A stretch of DNA of 41,352 nucleotides, from positions 1 to 41,352 of the IMG/VR virus record IMGVR_UViG_3300034101_005142; one strand, given 5' to 3'. Positions 32,036 through 40,680 of the stretch are shown here, piece after piece. Made by a program: the position numbers and the translations under genes. The first letter of the stretch is position 1, and each line of letters begins with the position of its first letter. The stretch comes from a virus. A model generated the notes under the pieces. It was not told the origin of the DNA and did not search any database. It saw nothing but the letters and a program-made list of their open reading frames with translations.

Positions 32036-32494
32036 CTATGCCTGCCCCGCAAACCGTTCGGGCTGTCCCATGCCGCCGAGAATGCCATCGCGGCGCCTCA
32101 CGACCTCGACGCCCGGGAGCGGCGGCCCCTGCTCAGGGTCGCCCCAAGCTGCCTCTGGGCCGTCCGAGCTAAGAGAGCCGCTTGATGACCGGCTGCGCAC
32201 GACAACGAGCGGCATTTTGAGCTTGTGGGGATCGCGCTCGGTGGCGTCGGGCGTGACCTCCCGGAGGCCGGCAACGGCGTTGCGCACGCGATTACCGGCC
32301 TCTACGGCGGACGGGATGTCCCCCTGGTAGTTTGCGGCGAACTTGGAGCCCCGCAGCGAGTCGACGGCATCCTGGCGCTTGATGTGCTCAGCCAGGCCAG
32401 AGTGGTCGTAAGTCTCGCTTGATTCTCCGGACTGGCGCGAGCTGCCGCCCTTCAGCCTGGAGAGCGGGCCGGCTGGGTTCAGGAACGATGACAC
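32036..32494 (-). CDS. Hydrophilic late protein (152 aa)
   Basis: I place the start at GTG 32494, with AGAGG 9 bases upstream and the GGACATAAA motif 47 bases upstream. The frame is open to TTG 32575, but that would put the motif inside the gene and overlap the previous one. The product is Ser/Arg/Gly-rich (LKGGSSRQSGESSETYDHSG) with a short beta segment (LKMPLVVVRSRSSSGS). Function unknown; first gene of a run that leads to the giant virion proteins. Confidence 0.65.
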   Translation of the reverse strand: MSSFLNPAGPLSRLKGGSSRQSGESSETYDHSGLAEHIKRQDAVDSLRGSKFAANYQGDIPSAVEAGNRVRNAVAGLREVTPDATERDPHKLKMPLVVVRSRSSSGSLSSDGPEAAWGDPEQGPPLPGVEVVRRRDGILGGMGQPERFAGQA

Positions 32495-32541
32495 GGCGAG
32501 CGGCCTCTGGGGGGGCGGGTGCCGTACGCGGGCGCCCGTAT

Positions 32542-32552
32542 GGTTTATGTCC
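32542..32552 (-). promoter_or_regulatory. GGACATAAACC motif, candidate late promoter copy 2
   Basis: The minus strand reads GGACATAAACCA, with 12 bases shared with the copy at 10547-10557. It lies 47 bases before GTG 32494 and just beyond the stop codon (32562) of the zinc-binding protein gene. Of the four copies it is the one that is least constrained by coding. Confidence 0.55.
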
Positions 32553-32561
32553 GCCAGGGGG

Positions 32562-32909
32562 CTATTTTCCGGCAACCGGCCCCCATTTCCCCACCGGGCA
32601 GGACTGATCCGCCCACGCCAGTTTGCTGATGAACTGCTTTTCTCGGACGACCGGGCACCCGCATTGCTTGCACGCCTTGCCGTCGTAGTGCTCGCAGCCC
32701 TCGCAGATGGCGAACCGGCGGGCCACCTCGTCCTCGCTGGCCTGCGGCATCCCGGCGGCTACGTGGCTCGCCAGGGAGGCGGCGAAGTTGACTGCCTTCC
32801 GTGCGGCCGAAGGCACTTCGCCGCGCCGTGATCGCGACGGGCAAAGGACGAGCATGGGCGACTCTGCCAGCCCGCAGTGGCGGCAGCGGCCTTGCTCGAA
32901 CTGACACAC
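32562..32909 (-). CDS. Cys-rich zinc-ribbon-like protein (115 aa)
   Basis: GTG 32909 overlaps the previous stop (TAGTG). Cysteine pairs occur at both ends: MCQFEQGRCRHC near residues 2-12, then FAICEGCEHYDGKACKQCGC and SCPVGKWG in the second half. The C-terminal CxxC...CxxCGC...CPxGKW pattern is common in small phage proteins and probably binds zinc. It follows the repeat-rich tail protein gene; role unknown. Confidence 0.75.
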   Translation of the reverse strand: MCQFEQGRCRHCGLAESPMLVLCPSRSRRGEVPSAARKAVNFAASLASHVAAGMPQASEDEVARRFAICEGCEHYDGKACKQCGCPVVREKQFISKLAWADQSCPVGKWGPVAGK

Positions 32910-34603
32910 TAAGCGGGCGAGATGGCGACGGTTAATTGCCCCTCTCCTAGATCAACGGCGCGCAGCCAAACATTTGCGATCGGGCCCGACGGACCCGGCC
33001 CGCCGTAGTTGAATATGGCCCCGTTGTTGCCCATGGCGTAGCCGCTCGGCACGGCCGCGTAATAGGCGTTGTAGGACTTATTGAGCAGCTCCATGCCGCA
33101 CGACTGAAAAGCCAGCCTGTCACCCAGAGGCCCTTCGTGCCCCGAAAGATCTACGCCGTCGCTAAAAAAGACGTCTGACACAGGAGGGCCTTCGTGCAGT
33201 CCGCGAGTTGGGCCACTGAGCGGAAACAGAGTTCCGCCAATCGGCGTGAACGCGATCGAAAAAGACAGCTCCCAGAACGGGTCGTTCAGCACGTAGCTGC
33301 TGCCGCCGTTAACAATCGTCAGCCCCACAACCTGGCCAAACGTGGCGGAGTTAGGGTCGTCGTCGATGACGGCCTCTATCTGGCCGCCGTCGCCGTTGTT
33401 GGAGGTAATGATTACCGCTGGCTCGTCCACGACCACATTGCTGGTGGTTTCCTCTTTCCAGAAATATCCGCCTTCGAGAATCTGGACGCCCGCGATTGTG
33501 CCGTCGGTGTGTGCGTACAGGCCGCCATCCCAGATGTACACCCCGTCAATGACGCCACCCGTGACAGACAGGGTGGCGTACGCGCCAAATGGAAGTTCGC
33601 TGCCCTCCGTGACGACAAACGTCAGCGAGTCGGAGCTGTCATACCCTGTTCCTCCATTGATCACCGTAACGGAGGCCACCTGCCAGACGGCCTCACCATT
33701 CCAGTCGGTAGTCTCGGTTAGCGTAACCTCGAGCTCGGCGCCACTTCCGCCAGTAGAGGTAACGGATACGGTGACAGTAGGCTCGATGCGAGTCAGTCTG
33801 AGTTGGATAGAGGAAAAATCCCCTGCGATGCCATCTGTCGTGTAGAGCGACGCAAAGTCACCGAACGAGTACCCTGCGCCCGGGTCGGTGACCGTGATAG
33901 ACGACGCAGACCACGCTGGGTCGCCGTTGGAGTCCACTCCCTCGCTCATCACCACAGAGAACTCCGCGCCCGACCCAGTCGAGGTGTACACATCAACGGC
34001 CATTGCAGGCTCGACGCGAACCACCTCGAAGGCGGCATAGCCCGAGCCACCGTTCGTCACCGAAACGGCGCTGAGAGCGCCAGCCGTCACTCCCGTCACT
34101 TCGCCGGTGGCAGTAGAGCCTGCGGGGTCAGACGGCGGGCTGATCGTGAGCGTTATGACCGGCGTGAGGCGGCACATGCGAATGGACATCGACGCGAGAG
34201 CCGTCAGGCAGGCACCGGTTTCGAGGTCCGGGCCGGAGCCGCGATACGTGACGGGGATAAAACCCCCCCAACTCAGACAGTTGCAACCGTCCGGCGAAAA
34301 CTCCGCAGTGAACGTGCCATTCATGTCGTCCATCTTGTATGACCCCCACCCGGCGGGACGAGAGCTGACGCCCCCAAACAAGACCTGCGGGGTGAGGTCA
34401 ACGTCGTCGCATTCCGGCGCGAACCCGCCGCCAGGAGGCGGCTGCCCGGAGTTCACTGAGCGAACCGTGTAGCCATTGGGCACGCCAGAAATGGTCACGT
34501 TGAGAAATCGCGGCCAGTCGCACGACCCGCAGCAATAGATCTCCGACGCCGCCAAGCCGCGCGCGCGAACAAGCAGGCTGTTGTTGTACGTGTACAGCGG
34601 CAT
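32909..34603 (-). CDS. Repeat-rich tail surface-type protein (564 aa)
   Basis: The N-terminus (about 1-160) has several Cys (EIYCCGSCDW). The remainder contains repeats of a beta motif ending in GGxGY: VTNGGSGYAAF, VTDPGAGYSF, VINGGTGYDSS, and IVNGGSSYVL. Similar repeats appear in the 989-aa nozzle protein. Such beta-rich repeats are typical of phage tail or spike surface proteins. It is encoded two genes after the nozzle gene. Probably exposed on the virion; receptor binding is possible but not shown. Confidence 0.7.
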   Translation of the reverse strand: MPLYTYNNSLLVRARGLAASEIYCCGSCDWPRFLNVTISGVPNGYTVRSVNSGQPPPGGGFAPECDDVDLTPQVLFGGVSSRPAGWGSYKMDDMNGTFTAEFSPDGCNCLSWGGFIPVTYRGSGPDLETGACLTALASMSIRMCRLTPVITLTISPPSDPAGSTATGEVTGVTAGALSAVSVTNGGSGYAAFEVVRVEPAMAVDVYTSTGSGAEFSVVMSEGVDSNGDPAWSASSITVTDPGAGYSFGDFASLYTTDGIAGDFSSIQLRLTRIEPTVTVSVTSTGGSGAELEVTLTETTDWNGEAVWQVASVTVINGGTGYDSSDSLTFVVTEGSELPFGAYATLSVTGGVIDGVYIWDGGLYAHTDGTIAGVQILEGGYFWKEETTSNVVVDEPAVIITSNNGDGGQIEAVIDDDPNSATFGQVVGLTIVNGGSSYVLNDPFWELSFSIAFTPIGGTLFPLSGPTRGLHEGPPVSDVFFSDGVDLSGHEGPLGDRLAFQSCGMELLNKSYNAYYAAVPSGYAMGNNGAIFNYGGPGPSGPIANVWLRAVDLGEGQLTVAISPA

Positions 34604-34605
34604 GA

Positions 34606-36081
34606 CTAAGTTCCGGAGCCCCCCTCTGGCGGCGGGTCCGGCTCAAATCCAGGGGGGTAGTACGGCGGGCATTGATCAACTGGGATCACGACGGGGTCAA
34701 GCGGGGACTCGGCGAGCACGTACAGGCGGGCACGAGAAAAAACCAGTCCATTGGACTCGAGCGAAACGTCCGTCAAGACCTCAACGGGCCACGAGCGCCA
34801 CTTAAGGCACGGCTCCGCGCCCTCATCGCTCGTCTCGTACGACAGGGCCGACGGAGCGTCGGCAGCGAATCCGTCCAGCAGGTCCACCGTTAGGCCGTTG
34901 AGCGAGTTGAAGGCCGTGCATTCTGTGGCGTTCTGGATCTCGATGGCCACGTACTCGACAGCGGGCTCATTCACGCCGTCAGGGGGTCGCTCGACCAGCT
35001 CGCCGTTGACGTCGAACACCGGCCCTTCCGAGACGACGGGCTGCGGATCGTCCAGGCGGGTGGCGTCCAGCACCTCCTCTTCCGGGTCTGCGGGCGGCGG
35101 AGGCACCTCGCTCTCGGTGCGGGCGGCGAACAGCACGTATTTCTCGCCCGGAGTGTCAGCGATTTCGTGGGTGTAGTTCATCACATCGACCTTAAGGTCG
35201 GATGTGGGCCAGACTTGAGTGATCTCCTTTGTCTCGCCTATGGGCCAGCCGTCCTCAAACGTCCCGATGCGGTACGTATTGAAGTAGCTGTGGCCGTCCC
35301 CTCGAGACTCGAACACCGGAATGATCCGGCGGCGGCCCCGCAGCCCGCGCTCATCGTCGATGATCTCCGTGACGACGGTGCGCTCCTCGACCGGGATCGT
35401 GTCCACTTTCTTGGCCTGGCGGCTCCACGCCTTGATGCGTTCGTAGGTGACCTCGAGCCCCTTGCCTGTGACGTACTCGATCTTGGTGACGACGTTGTAG
35501 TCCGAGCGGTTCAGCAACTGGAGGTTCCAGAGAACCTCCCGGCCTGTCTCCTGGACGTCCATTCGGGCAGTGCCGTCGTTCTGGCCGACCTGAGCGCGGG
35601 GCGCCTTTCCTACAAGACGATTGCCCTGTGAGTCCAGCATGGCAATCGGCAGGCCCGCTACAGGCCGGGCCGCCACGACGTTGTTGACGTTGACCTGCGC
35701 CGCCTGACCATTGCCAGCAATGTCTGTGAGCGAGCCAGGAGCAACGCGGAAGTTGGCGTCCGTCTGTTGCGGCACAATGACGGGAACCACGTTCGGCTCA
35801 GGTTGCTTTTCCTGCCGCTCCTCCGAGTTGGCCGTACGCTGCGGACGATGGTCTGGGTCGCCCTCGCGGAAGTCCAGGTGCGGGAATCGCTGCGTCCGCT
35901 TGTCCGGGTCCACGAACCGCAGGTCGTCGGGGGTGCTGTCCACCTCCACTGGCCCGGCGTGGTACAGCCCCTGGCTGCTGTTGCCCAAGATGCTGGCAAT
36001 CTGCGTGGCAGCATCTGGCGTCAGGCCCGCCGCAAGGAGAGCATTGCGCAACTGCTGCCGCTGGTTGCTGAATCCGGCCAT
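34606..36081 (-). CDS. Uncharacterised virion-associated protein (491 aa)
   Basis: ATG 36081 begins 4 bases after the nozzle gene stop. The N-terminal 120 residues are Gln/Pro/Asp-rich and look flexible. The middle (about 165-300) has beta-strand character (VVTKIEYVTGKGLEVTYERI), and the C-terminus is acidic and Pro-rich, ending PPPEGGSGT. No known domain. Its position between nozzle and repeat-rich tail genes points to a tail component. Confidence 0.65.
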   Translation of the reverse strand: MAGFSNQRQQLRNALLAAGLTPDAATQIASILGNSSQGLYHAGPVEVDSTPDDLRFVDPDKRTQRFPHLDFREGDPDHRPQRTANSEERQEKQPEPNVVPVIVPQQTDANFRVAPGSLTDIAGNGQAAQVNVNNVVAARPVAGLPIAMLDSQGNRLVGKAPRAQVGQNDGTARMDVQETGREVLWNLQLLNRSDYNVVTKIEYVTGKGLEVTYERIKAWSRQAKKVDTIPVEERTVVTEIIDDERGLRGRRRIIPVFESRGDGHSYFNTYRIGTFEDGWPIGETKEITQVWPTSDLKVDVMNYTHEIADTPGEKYVLFAARTESEVPPPPADPEEEVLDATRLDDPQPVVSEGPVFDVNGELVERPPDGVNEPAVEYVAIEIQNATECTAFNSLNGLTVDLLDGFAADAPSALSYETSDEGAEPCLKWRSWPVEVLTDVSLESNGLVFSRARLYVLAESPLDPVVIPVDQCPPYYPPGFEPDPPPEGGSGT

Positions 36082-36085
36082 GCGG

Positions 36086-39055
36086 CTACCCCTTGTCGGC
36101 AGTGCCGTAGATGTCGAGGGCGTAGATCACGACCGGCTGGGCGTTCTTGCGGGCACCGACCAGCTCCACCGCTACGTGGCGGTCTGAGGACTGGATGTCG
36201 TCCAGGCTGCGGCTGGCAAACACAGCCTTCGCCACCCCGCTGTCGTAGCCGGTCTTGGTGGTCTGGGCGGCCATGTCCAGCCGGGACGCGCCGTCCACCG
36301 TGTTGGCCACAAAGCCCACGCCTCGATTGCGGTAGGCCACGTTGGGCCGGGCGTGCTGGGAGTTGTTGTAGTACAGCCTGGCAGCGATGTCGCAGCGGGC
36401 AGGCTGGGGCCGGTACGTCAGGCTGATGTCGCGAGGCTGCACCGAACCGCCGGTCTTTGAGGTGGCGTCGGTCGGGAGCGCACGGTTGCCTGTCTTGTAC
36501 CGGTACACGGGAAACATGGCCGTGTTGCTGGCGTTGGTCGTGGCCGTGAACGTAGCGGTCGCCTGGACTGGGGCAGCGCAGTTGGGGTCGTCCGGTGCCG
36601 AGATCGTCAGCGAGCCGCTGGTGTACCCATGCCCCGAGTGCATAATCCAGATGCCGCTGACCTGTCCGCTGGCATTGATGGCCGCCTGGAGCTCGCCGCC
36701 CACACCGCCAGCGACCGTCACGGTCGGAGGCGTGCGGTATCCCGCCCCCTTGCTGGTGATGGTGACGGTGGAGATCGCTCCGCGAGCCGCATCCAGGTGG
36801 CCCTCGCCCAGCAGGAAAGCGCCGCCCTGAGCGCCGTACACGCAGCGATAGTCACCGTTCGACAGCGGCAGCGTGGTGCCCGCCGAGATGCGATGCGGGT
36901 AGCGTTCGACCCACCACGTGCCCGTGCTGATGGAGTAGCACAGCGCACGGGTCGGATAGCCCGTCGAGCCGTCGGCCTTGAAGGCCACGAACACCCGCAC
37001 CACCTTGCGCACGGCGTCCACCAGGACGAAGTTCCAGGCGGCGTTGGCCCAGTCCAGTTGCGTGCGGACGATGTCGTTGATGGGGGACGAGATGTCCTGG
37101 AGCTCCCCTTGCGGCGAGATGGAGTACACGCCGTACTGGTCCAGCACGTAGCACACGCCCTCGTGGATGTCCCAGCACCGCTGCCCCAGGCACCCCCTGT
37201 TGGCGATTGGCGAGACATCTGCGTCCCGGAGCGGCTGCTTGCTGAACGACAGCGAGTAGGCGTGCCGAGACTGCATGACGAGCATTGAGCCGCCGAACGG
37301 CACCAACGCCGTAACGGCATCTCCGTCCCGGGCGTTCTGCTGGAGGACAAGCTCATTGACGTCTGGCACGCTCTCCGGCTCGTCCACTTCCGAAAAGTAG
37401 ATCGAGTTGGGCTCCGAGCCTCCCGTGTCCACGCCGTACCAGAAGCGGTCCTGGTAGCGAACCACAACGGCCTTGTTGTTCGGCGGCGGGGTAAAGCGAT
37501 TGGCGTTCAGCTCGCCGTTGGGCAGCACGATCGGCATGGCGGCGTACCCAGCCCGCTTGGGATCGCGAACCTCCTCGTCGGTCAGATCATCCACCAGCGA
37601 CACGCCCGTGCCGACGCGATACAAGGTCATCGCCTGGTTGCCGGTCGTGCGCCACAGCTCCACCGTCAGGGTGCGGCCGTCAGTGTTTGATGGTGCAGTG
37701 GCCGTCCAGGTCATGGACTGCGCACCATCTCCAGCGTCTACCTCCAGGACGGGCGACAGGTTGCTGGGAATCGGCCCGCCGTTGGCCGCAGTGGTGTTGT
37801 CAACGTACCGGTAGTAGCACTGGTACTTGCCCCGCAAGTGCGGCCGGGCTACGGCAAACGCCTCCGCCCCGCCCGACACGGCCTGCACGGAAGGAACCAG
37901 TTTGTATCCGCCGCCACCCGACTCGAGCGCGACTTGCGTCACGGCGCCGTTGGTGACACGGCTGGTGGCGTACGCCCCAAACCCCGACGAGGAGTTTATC
38001 TTGATCTCAGGGGCCACGACGTAGCCGCTGCCGCCGCTGGTGATGTTGATTTGCTTGACAGCGAAGCGAGGCGTCGAGGAGTTATTGGCGTGCCCGGGCG
38101 GGTAGCCCTCGATGATGAGATTCTTTGATGACGGCACGGTCCCCGTCATCTGGCCAGTGCCCGTGTCCAGCGTCGTGACTGGAGGGAGCGTGATCACGAC
38201 GGGATCGGTCGGGCTGTAGCCAGAGCCGCGCTCCTTGACCGTCACTGACCGAACCATGTACGCAGTGTGCGACCAAGAGAAAGCGGTGCCGTTGACGCAC
38301 TTGGTCTCAAAAACTCGCTGCCCGTAAAAGTTCACCCGCGCAATGGCGCCGGAGCCGGTGGCGCCAGTGATGGTATACGACTGGGACAGCGAAACCGAGA
38401 CGTAGCTGGCGATGTTGCTAGGGCCCAGTCCGCATGCGTTGTGGTACACCCAGATGGTGCGGGCAATTGTGCCCGAGCCGTTCGCGATAGGGATCTCGAC
38501 TGAGCCCCATGCCGACCACAGCGTCTTCCGATTTGTCGGGTAGTCCGTCTCGTCGTCGTACGGCGGCCCCTGGATAATCTCGTAGTGCGTGATGGCGTCG
38601 GCTGGCGGGGGCGTGCCATCCAGCACCGCCGTCAGGCCCGCGTTAATCCCGTGCGTCGCGCTCAGGCCAACAGACGGACAGGCGGGGTAGTGCTTGCCGC
38701 CGTCCGTAACCAGGACTTCCCCGACCACCGACTGATTGAGATATGACTGAGCCTTCGCGGCCCGGAAGCCAGTGGGGGGCGAACTGGGCGTCGTGAACGT
38801 GACTTCCGGCGGCGCGTTGTACACGGCCCCTGGCTTGTGGACGTCCGTGCGGGCGACGTAGTACCGCTTAGTCGTGTTCAGCGTAATCGCGGGGGCGACT
38901 GTGGGCGCGGCAATGCCTGCGTTCGTGGAGGTGCCAGAGCCCGTCCAGCGTTTGGGCTGCACGCCACCGCCTTGCGCAATGATGAGCTCTCCGTACCTGC
39001 CCTGCGCGCAGGAGACGGGCTTGGTGGCAGCGAACCCAGAGGCAATCACAGTCAC
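36086..39055 (-). CDS. Tail nozzle / tubular protein B-like beta-propeller protein (989 aa)
   Basis: The 989-residue, beta-rich protein shows propeller-type phrases of short-tail nozzle proteins (T7 gp12 and P22 gp10 type): SIYFSEVDEPESVPDVNELV, FGGSMLVMQSRHAYSLSF, NRGCLGQRCWDIHEGVCYVL, DQYGVYSISPQG and RALCYSISTGTWWVERY. It also contains several GGxGY inserts (ITSGGSGYVV, LESGGGGYKL, ITSKGAGYRT) like those in the 564-aa protein. GTG 39055 overlaps the previous stop (GTGA). It would extend the short tail below the adaptor ring. Confidence 0.78.
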   Translation of the reverse strand: MTVIASGFAATKPVSCAQGRYGELIIAQGGGVQPKRWTGSGTSTNAGIAAPTVAPAITLNTTKRYYVARTDVHKPGAVYNAPPEVTFTTPSSPPTGFRAAKAQSYLNQSVVGEVLVTDGGKHYPACPSVGLSATHGINAGLTAVLDGTPPPADAITHYEIIQGPPYDDETDYPTNRKTLWSAWGSVEIPIANGSGTIARTIWVYHNACGLGPSNIASYVSVSLSQSYTITGATGSGAIARVNFYGQRVFETKCVNGTAFSWSHTAYMVRSVTVKERGSGYSPTDPVVITLPPVTTLDTGTGQMTGTVPSSKNLIIEGYPPGHANNSSTPRFAVKQINITSGGSGYVVAPEIKINSSSGFGAYATSRVTNGAVTQVALESGGGGYKLVPSVQAVSGGAEAFAVARPHLRGKYQCYYRYVDNTTAANGGPIPSNLSPVLEVDAGDGAQSMTWTATAPSNTDGRTLTVELWRTTGNQAMTLYRVGTGVSLVDDLTDEEVRDPKRAGYAAMPIVLPNGELNANRFTPPPNNKAVVVRYQDRFWYGVDTGGSEPNSIYFSEVDEPESVPDVNELVLQQNARDGDAVTALVPFGGSMLVMQSRHAYSLSFSKQPLRDADVSPIANRGCLGQRCWDIHEGVCYVLDQYGVYSISPQGELQDISSPINDIVRTQLDWANAAWNFVLVDAVRKVVRVFVAFKADGSTGYPTRALCYSISTGTWWVERYPHRISAGTTLPLSNGDYRCVYGAQGGAFLLGEGHLDAARGAISTVTITSKGAGYRTPPTVTVAGGVGGELQAAINASGQVSGIWIMHSGHGYTSGSLTISAPDDPNCAAPVQATATFTATTNASNTAMFPVYRYKTGNRALPTDATSKTGGSVQPRDISLTYRPQPARCDIAARLYYNNSQHARPNVAYRNRGVGFVANTVDGASRLDMAAQTTKTGYDSGVAKAVFASRSLDDIQSSDRHVAVELVGARKNAQPVVIYALDIYGTADKG

Positions 39056-39417
39056 GGCGGCTCTCCTGCGTGGTCGTAGAAGGCGCCGGTGTAGCTGCTC
39101 TGCACTTGGTTGGCAGTCGGGCTAAGGGATGGATCGAGGGGGCTGGACAGCTCCGTGCCGTACGCTGGCGTGGTCAGCACCACGATCTGCCCGCTGGCGT
39201 TCAGCGCAAGCAGCCGTACGGAGTTACTGAACACGTAGGGGTAGCAGTCCCGAATCTCCGGTGCCGCCGCCGTGAAGGAGACAGGCCGCATGCCATCGCG
39301 ACTCGTCAACTGCCCGGGCGTCGAGGTGACGAGGTTCGTCTGCTCGACGGCCCCGCCGGGAGGTAGGACATAAGGGCTGGCGTTTGTGGCCAGCCCGGCC
39401 CACATGGGCTCTGCCAT
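39052..39417 (-). CDS. Nozzle N-terminal-like protein (121 aa)
   Basis: The opening (VLPPGGAVEQTNLVTSTPGQ and LTSRDGMRPV) is like the beginning of nozzle or stabilisation proteins, which start with Gly/Ala-rich, PGxLxxRxG phrases, and it continues with one propeller-like strand pair (SVRLLALNASGQIVVL). It is coupled by GTGA to the 989-aa gene, so it may be the first blade encoded as a separate chain. ATG 39417. Confidence 0.65.
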   Translation of the reverse strand: MAEPMWAGLATNASPYVLPPGGAVEQTNLVTSTPGQLTSRDGMRPVSFTAAAPEIRDCYPYVFSNSVRLLALNASGQIVVLTTPAYGTELSSPLDPSLSPTANQVQSSYTGAFYDHAGEPP

Positions 39418-39419
39418 AG

Positions 39420-40280
39420 CTACACCCCCGTATCCGAGCCGGAGGGCGAGTAGTAGCCCAGTGCGCGGGCGACGCTGACCTCGTAGGCTCCGGAGCGCAG
39501 GCCGGACAGCGGCACCACAACGTCCGCTTCAAATGCCATGCGCAGGTCTTTTGCGTAGACGGTCATCGAGCCTTCGACGTTCTTGCCCAGCAGGCGAGCC
39601 ATCCACGTCTCGGCGCCCGACAGCAGCGGGGTGTACATGGTGCTCGAAATGTCCAGGTAGTCGGACACGACAGTCTTGGCATTGGCTGGCGCAGTGCCCT
39701 GCAGGCTGCCCGAAAGGCCGATGACCTCTTGGGCCGTGTAGGGGTGGATGCCGTAGTGGGACTCGGGGTACGTCGTGGCCGTGCCGTACCGCCGCACCAG
39801 GCCATTGGCGGTGAGCGAGCCGTCGCGACTGGCGGCTTCGTACCCCATGTACCGCAGCGGTGTCGGCAGCCTGCGGTAGGTGTAGCGGTAGGTCGTAGAG
39901 GCTGGGGCGCCGGCCAGCTTCAGCAGCCAGCGGTCGGCATGCTGCGGCGACTTCAGGACCGTCCAGTACACGGGCGAGTCAAGCTGAGGCAGCTTCGTGT
40001 CGATGCGGCTCCAGTCGGCCGGGCTCACGTGAATCGTGGGCGTCGAGACAGTGTCTGGGGGAATCAAGGCATCGAGGTTCCGAACGCCCTCCGGAAGCAC
40101 GAAGTCCCCGCTGCCGGTGACTGACCCCTCCGTGACGTGCCAGAGCCAGTCCCGGCAGGTGCACAAGTCTCGGTAGGCGTGATGCACGGCCGCCCGCAGC
40201 GCGCGATGCTCACTGTCCTGAGCGCCGCCCCCGTACGAGGACATGAGATACTCGGCGATGTCTTGGGCGGCGTAGTACAT
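39420..40280 (-). CDS. Head-tail adaptor / tail tubular protein A-like (286 aa)
   Basis: ATG 40280 has GGAG 7 bases upstream; an open frame to 40376 is less likely. The helical beginning (QDIAEYLMSSYGG ... ALRAAVHHAYRDLCTCRDW) followed by a beta-rich domain (VYWTVLKSPQHADRWLLKL, YRYTYRRLPTPLRYM) resembles T7 gp11-type adaptors. It is directly upstream of the nozzle genes, the usual order. It would join the portal to the nozzle. Confidence 0.72.
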   Translation of the reverse strand: MYYAAQDIAEYLMSSYGGGAQDSEHRALRAAVHHAYRDLCTCRDWLWHVTEGSVTGSGDFVLPEGVRNLDALIPPDTVSTPTIHVSPADWSRIDTKLPQLDSPVYWTVLKSPQHADRWLLKLAGAPASTTYRYTYRRLPTPLRYMGYEAASRDGSLTANGLVRRYGTATTYPESHYGIHPYTAQEVIGLSGSLQGTAPANAKTVVSDYLDISSTMYTPLLSGAETWMARLLGKNVEGSMTVYAKDLRMAFEADVVVPLSGLRSGAYEVSVARALGYYSPSGSDTGV

Positions 40281-40305
40281 TGACGCTCCGTGCGATCCCG
40301 GACGA

Positions 40306-40635
40306 TCAGCCCTTGACGCTGGCCCGGAACGTGGCCGTGCCTGCGTTGACAACCGCCACGATGTACGGCGCACCAAACAGGGCGTCGGGCAGTGCGTAGG
40401 CGTTGCTGGCGGCGATCGTGGTGGTCACCGCAGCGCCGTCGGAGTTCAGCGGCACTGGGGTCTCCTCCTGGCCAAATGCCACGTGCCACGTGATCGTCGT
40501 GGCGCTCGACACCGCACTGACATGGATCATACCCCCCGCCACCGCTCCGAACGGAATCTTGGGGCTTGTGGCCGCACTGTTGGTGGCCGTGACGGAACCA
40601 TTCACGGAGTTCAGCCGCTCGAGCTTCTGAGGCAT
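40306..40635 (-). CDS. Small beta-rich virion-type protein (109 aa)
   Basis: ATG 40635 follows AAGGAAG. The protein is rich in Ala, Thr, Val and Ser with alternating strands (ATTITWHVAF, IVAVVNAGTATFRAS). No signal peptide. A candidate head-decoration or tail protein by composition and position. The GGACATAAA motif lies 50 bases upstream. Confidence 0.68.
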   Translation of the reverse strand: MPQKLERLNSVNGSVTATNSAATSPKIPFGAVAGGMIHVSAVSSATTITWHVAFGQEETPVPLNSDGAAVTTTIAASNAYALPDALFGAPYIVAVVNAGTATFRASVKG

Positions 40636-40680
40636 TACTTCTTCCTTTTCCAGTGCGGGACGATCCGGCCCTTGACCTTC

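Noticed and set aside
39366-39375. GGACATAAGG on the plus strand as another late promoter copy
   Set aside because: Wrong strand for its surroundings, differs at the end of the core, and lies within the 121-aa coding frame with no plus-strand gene after it.
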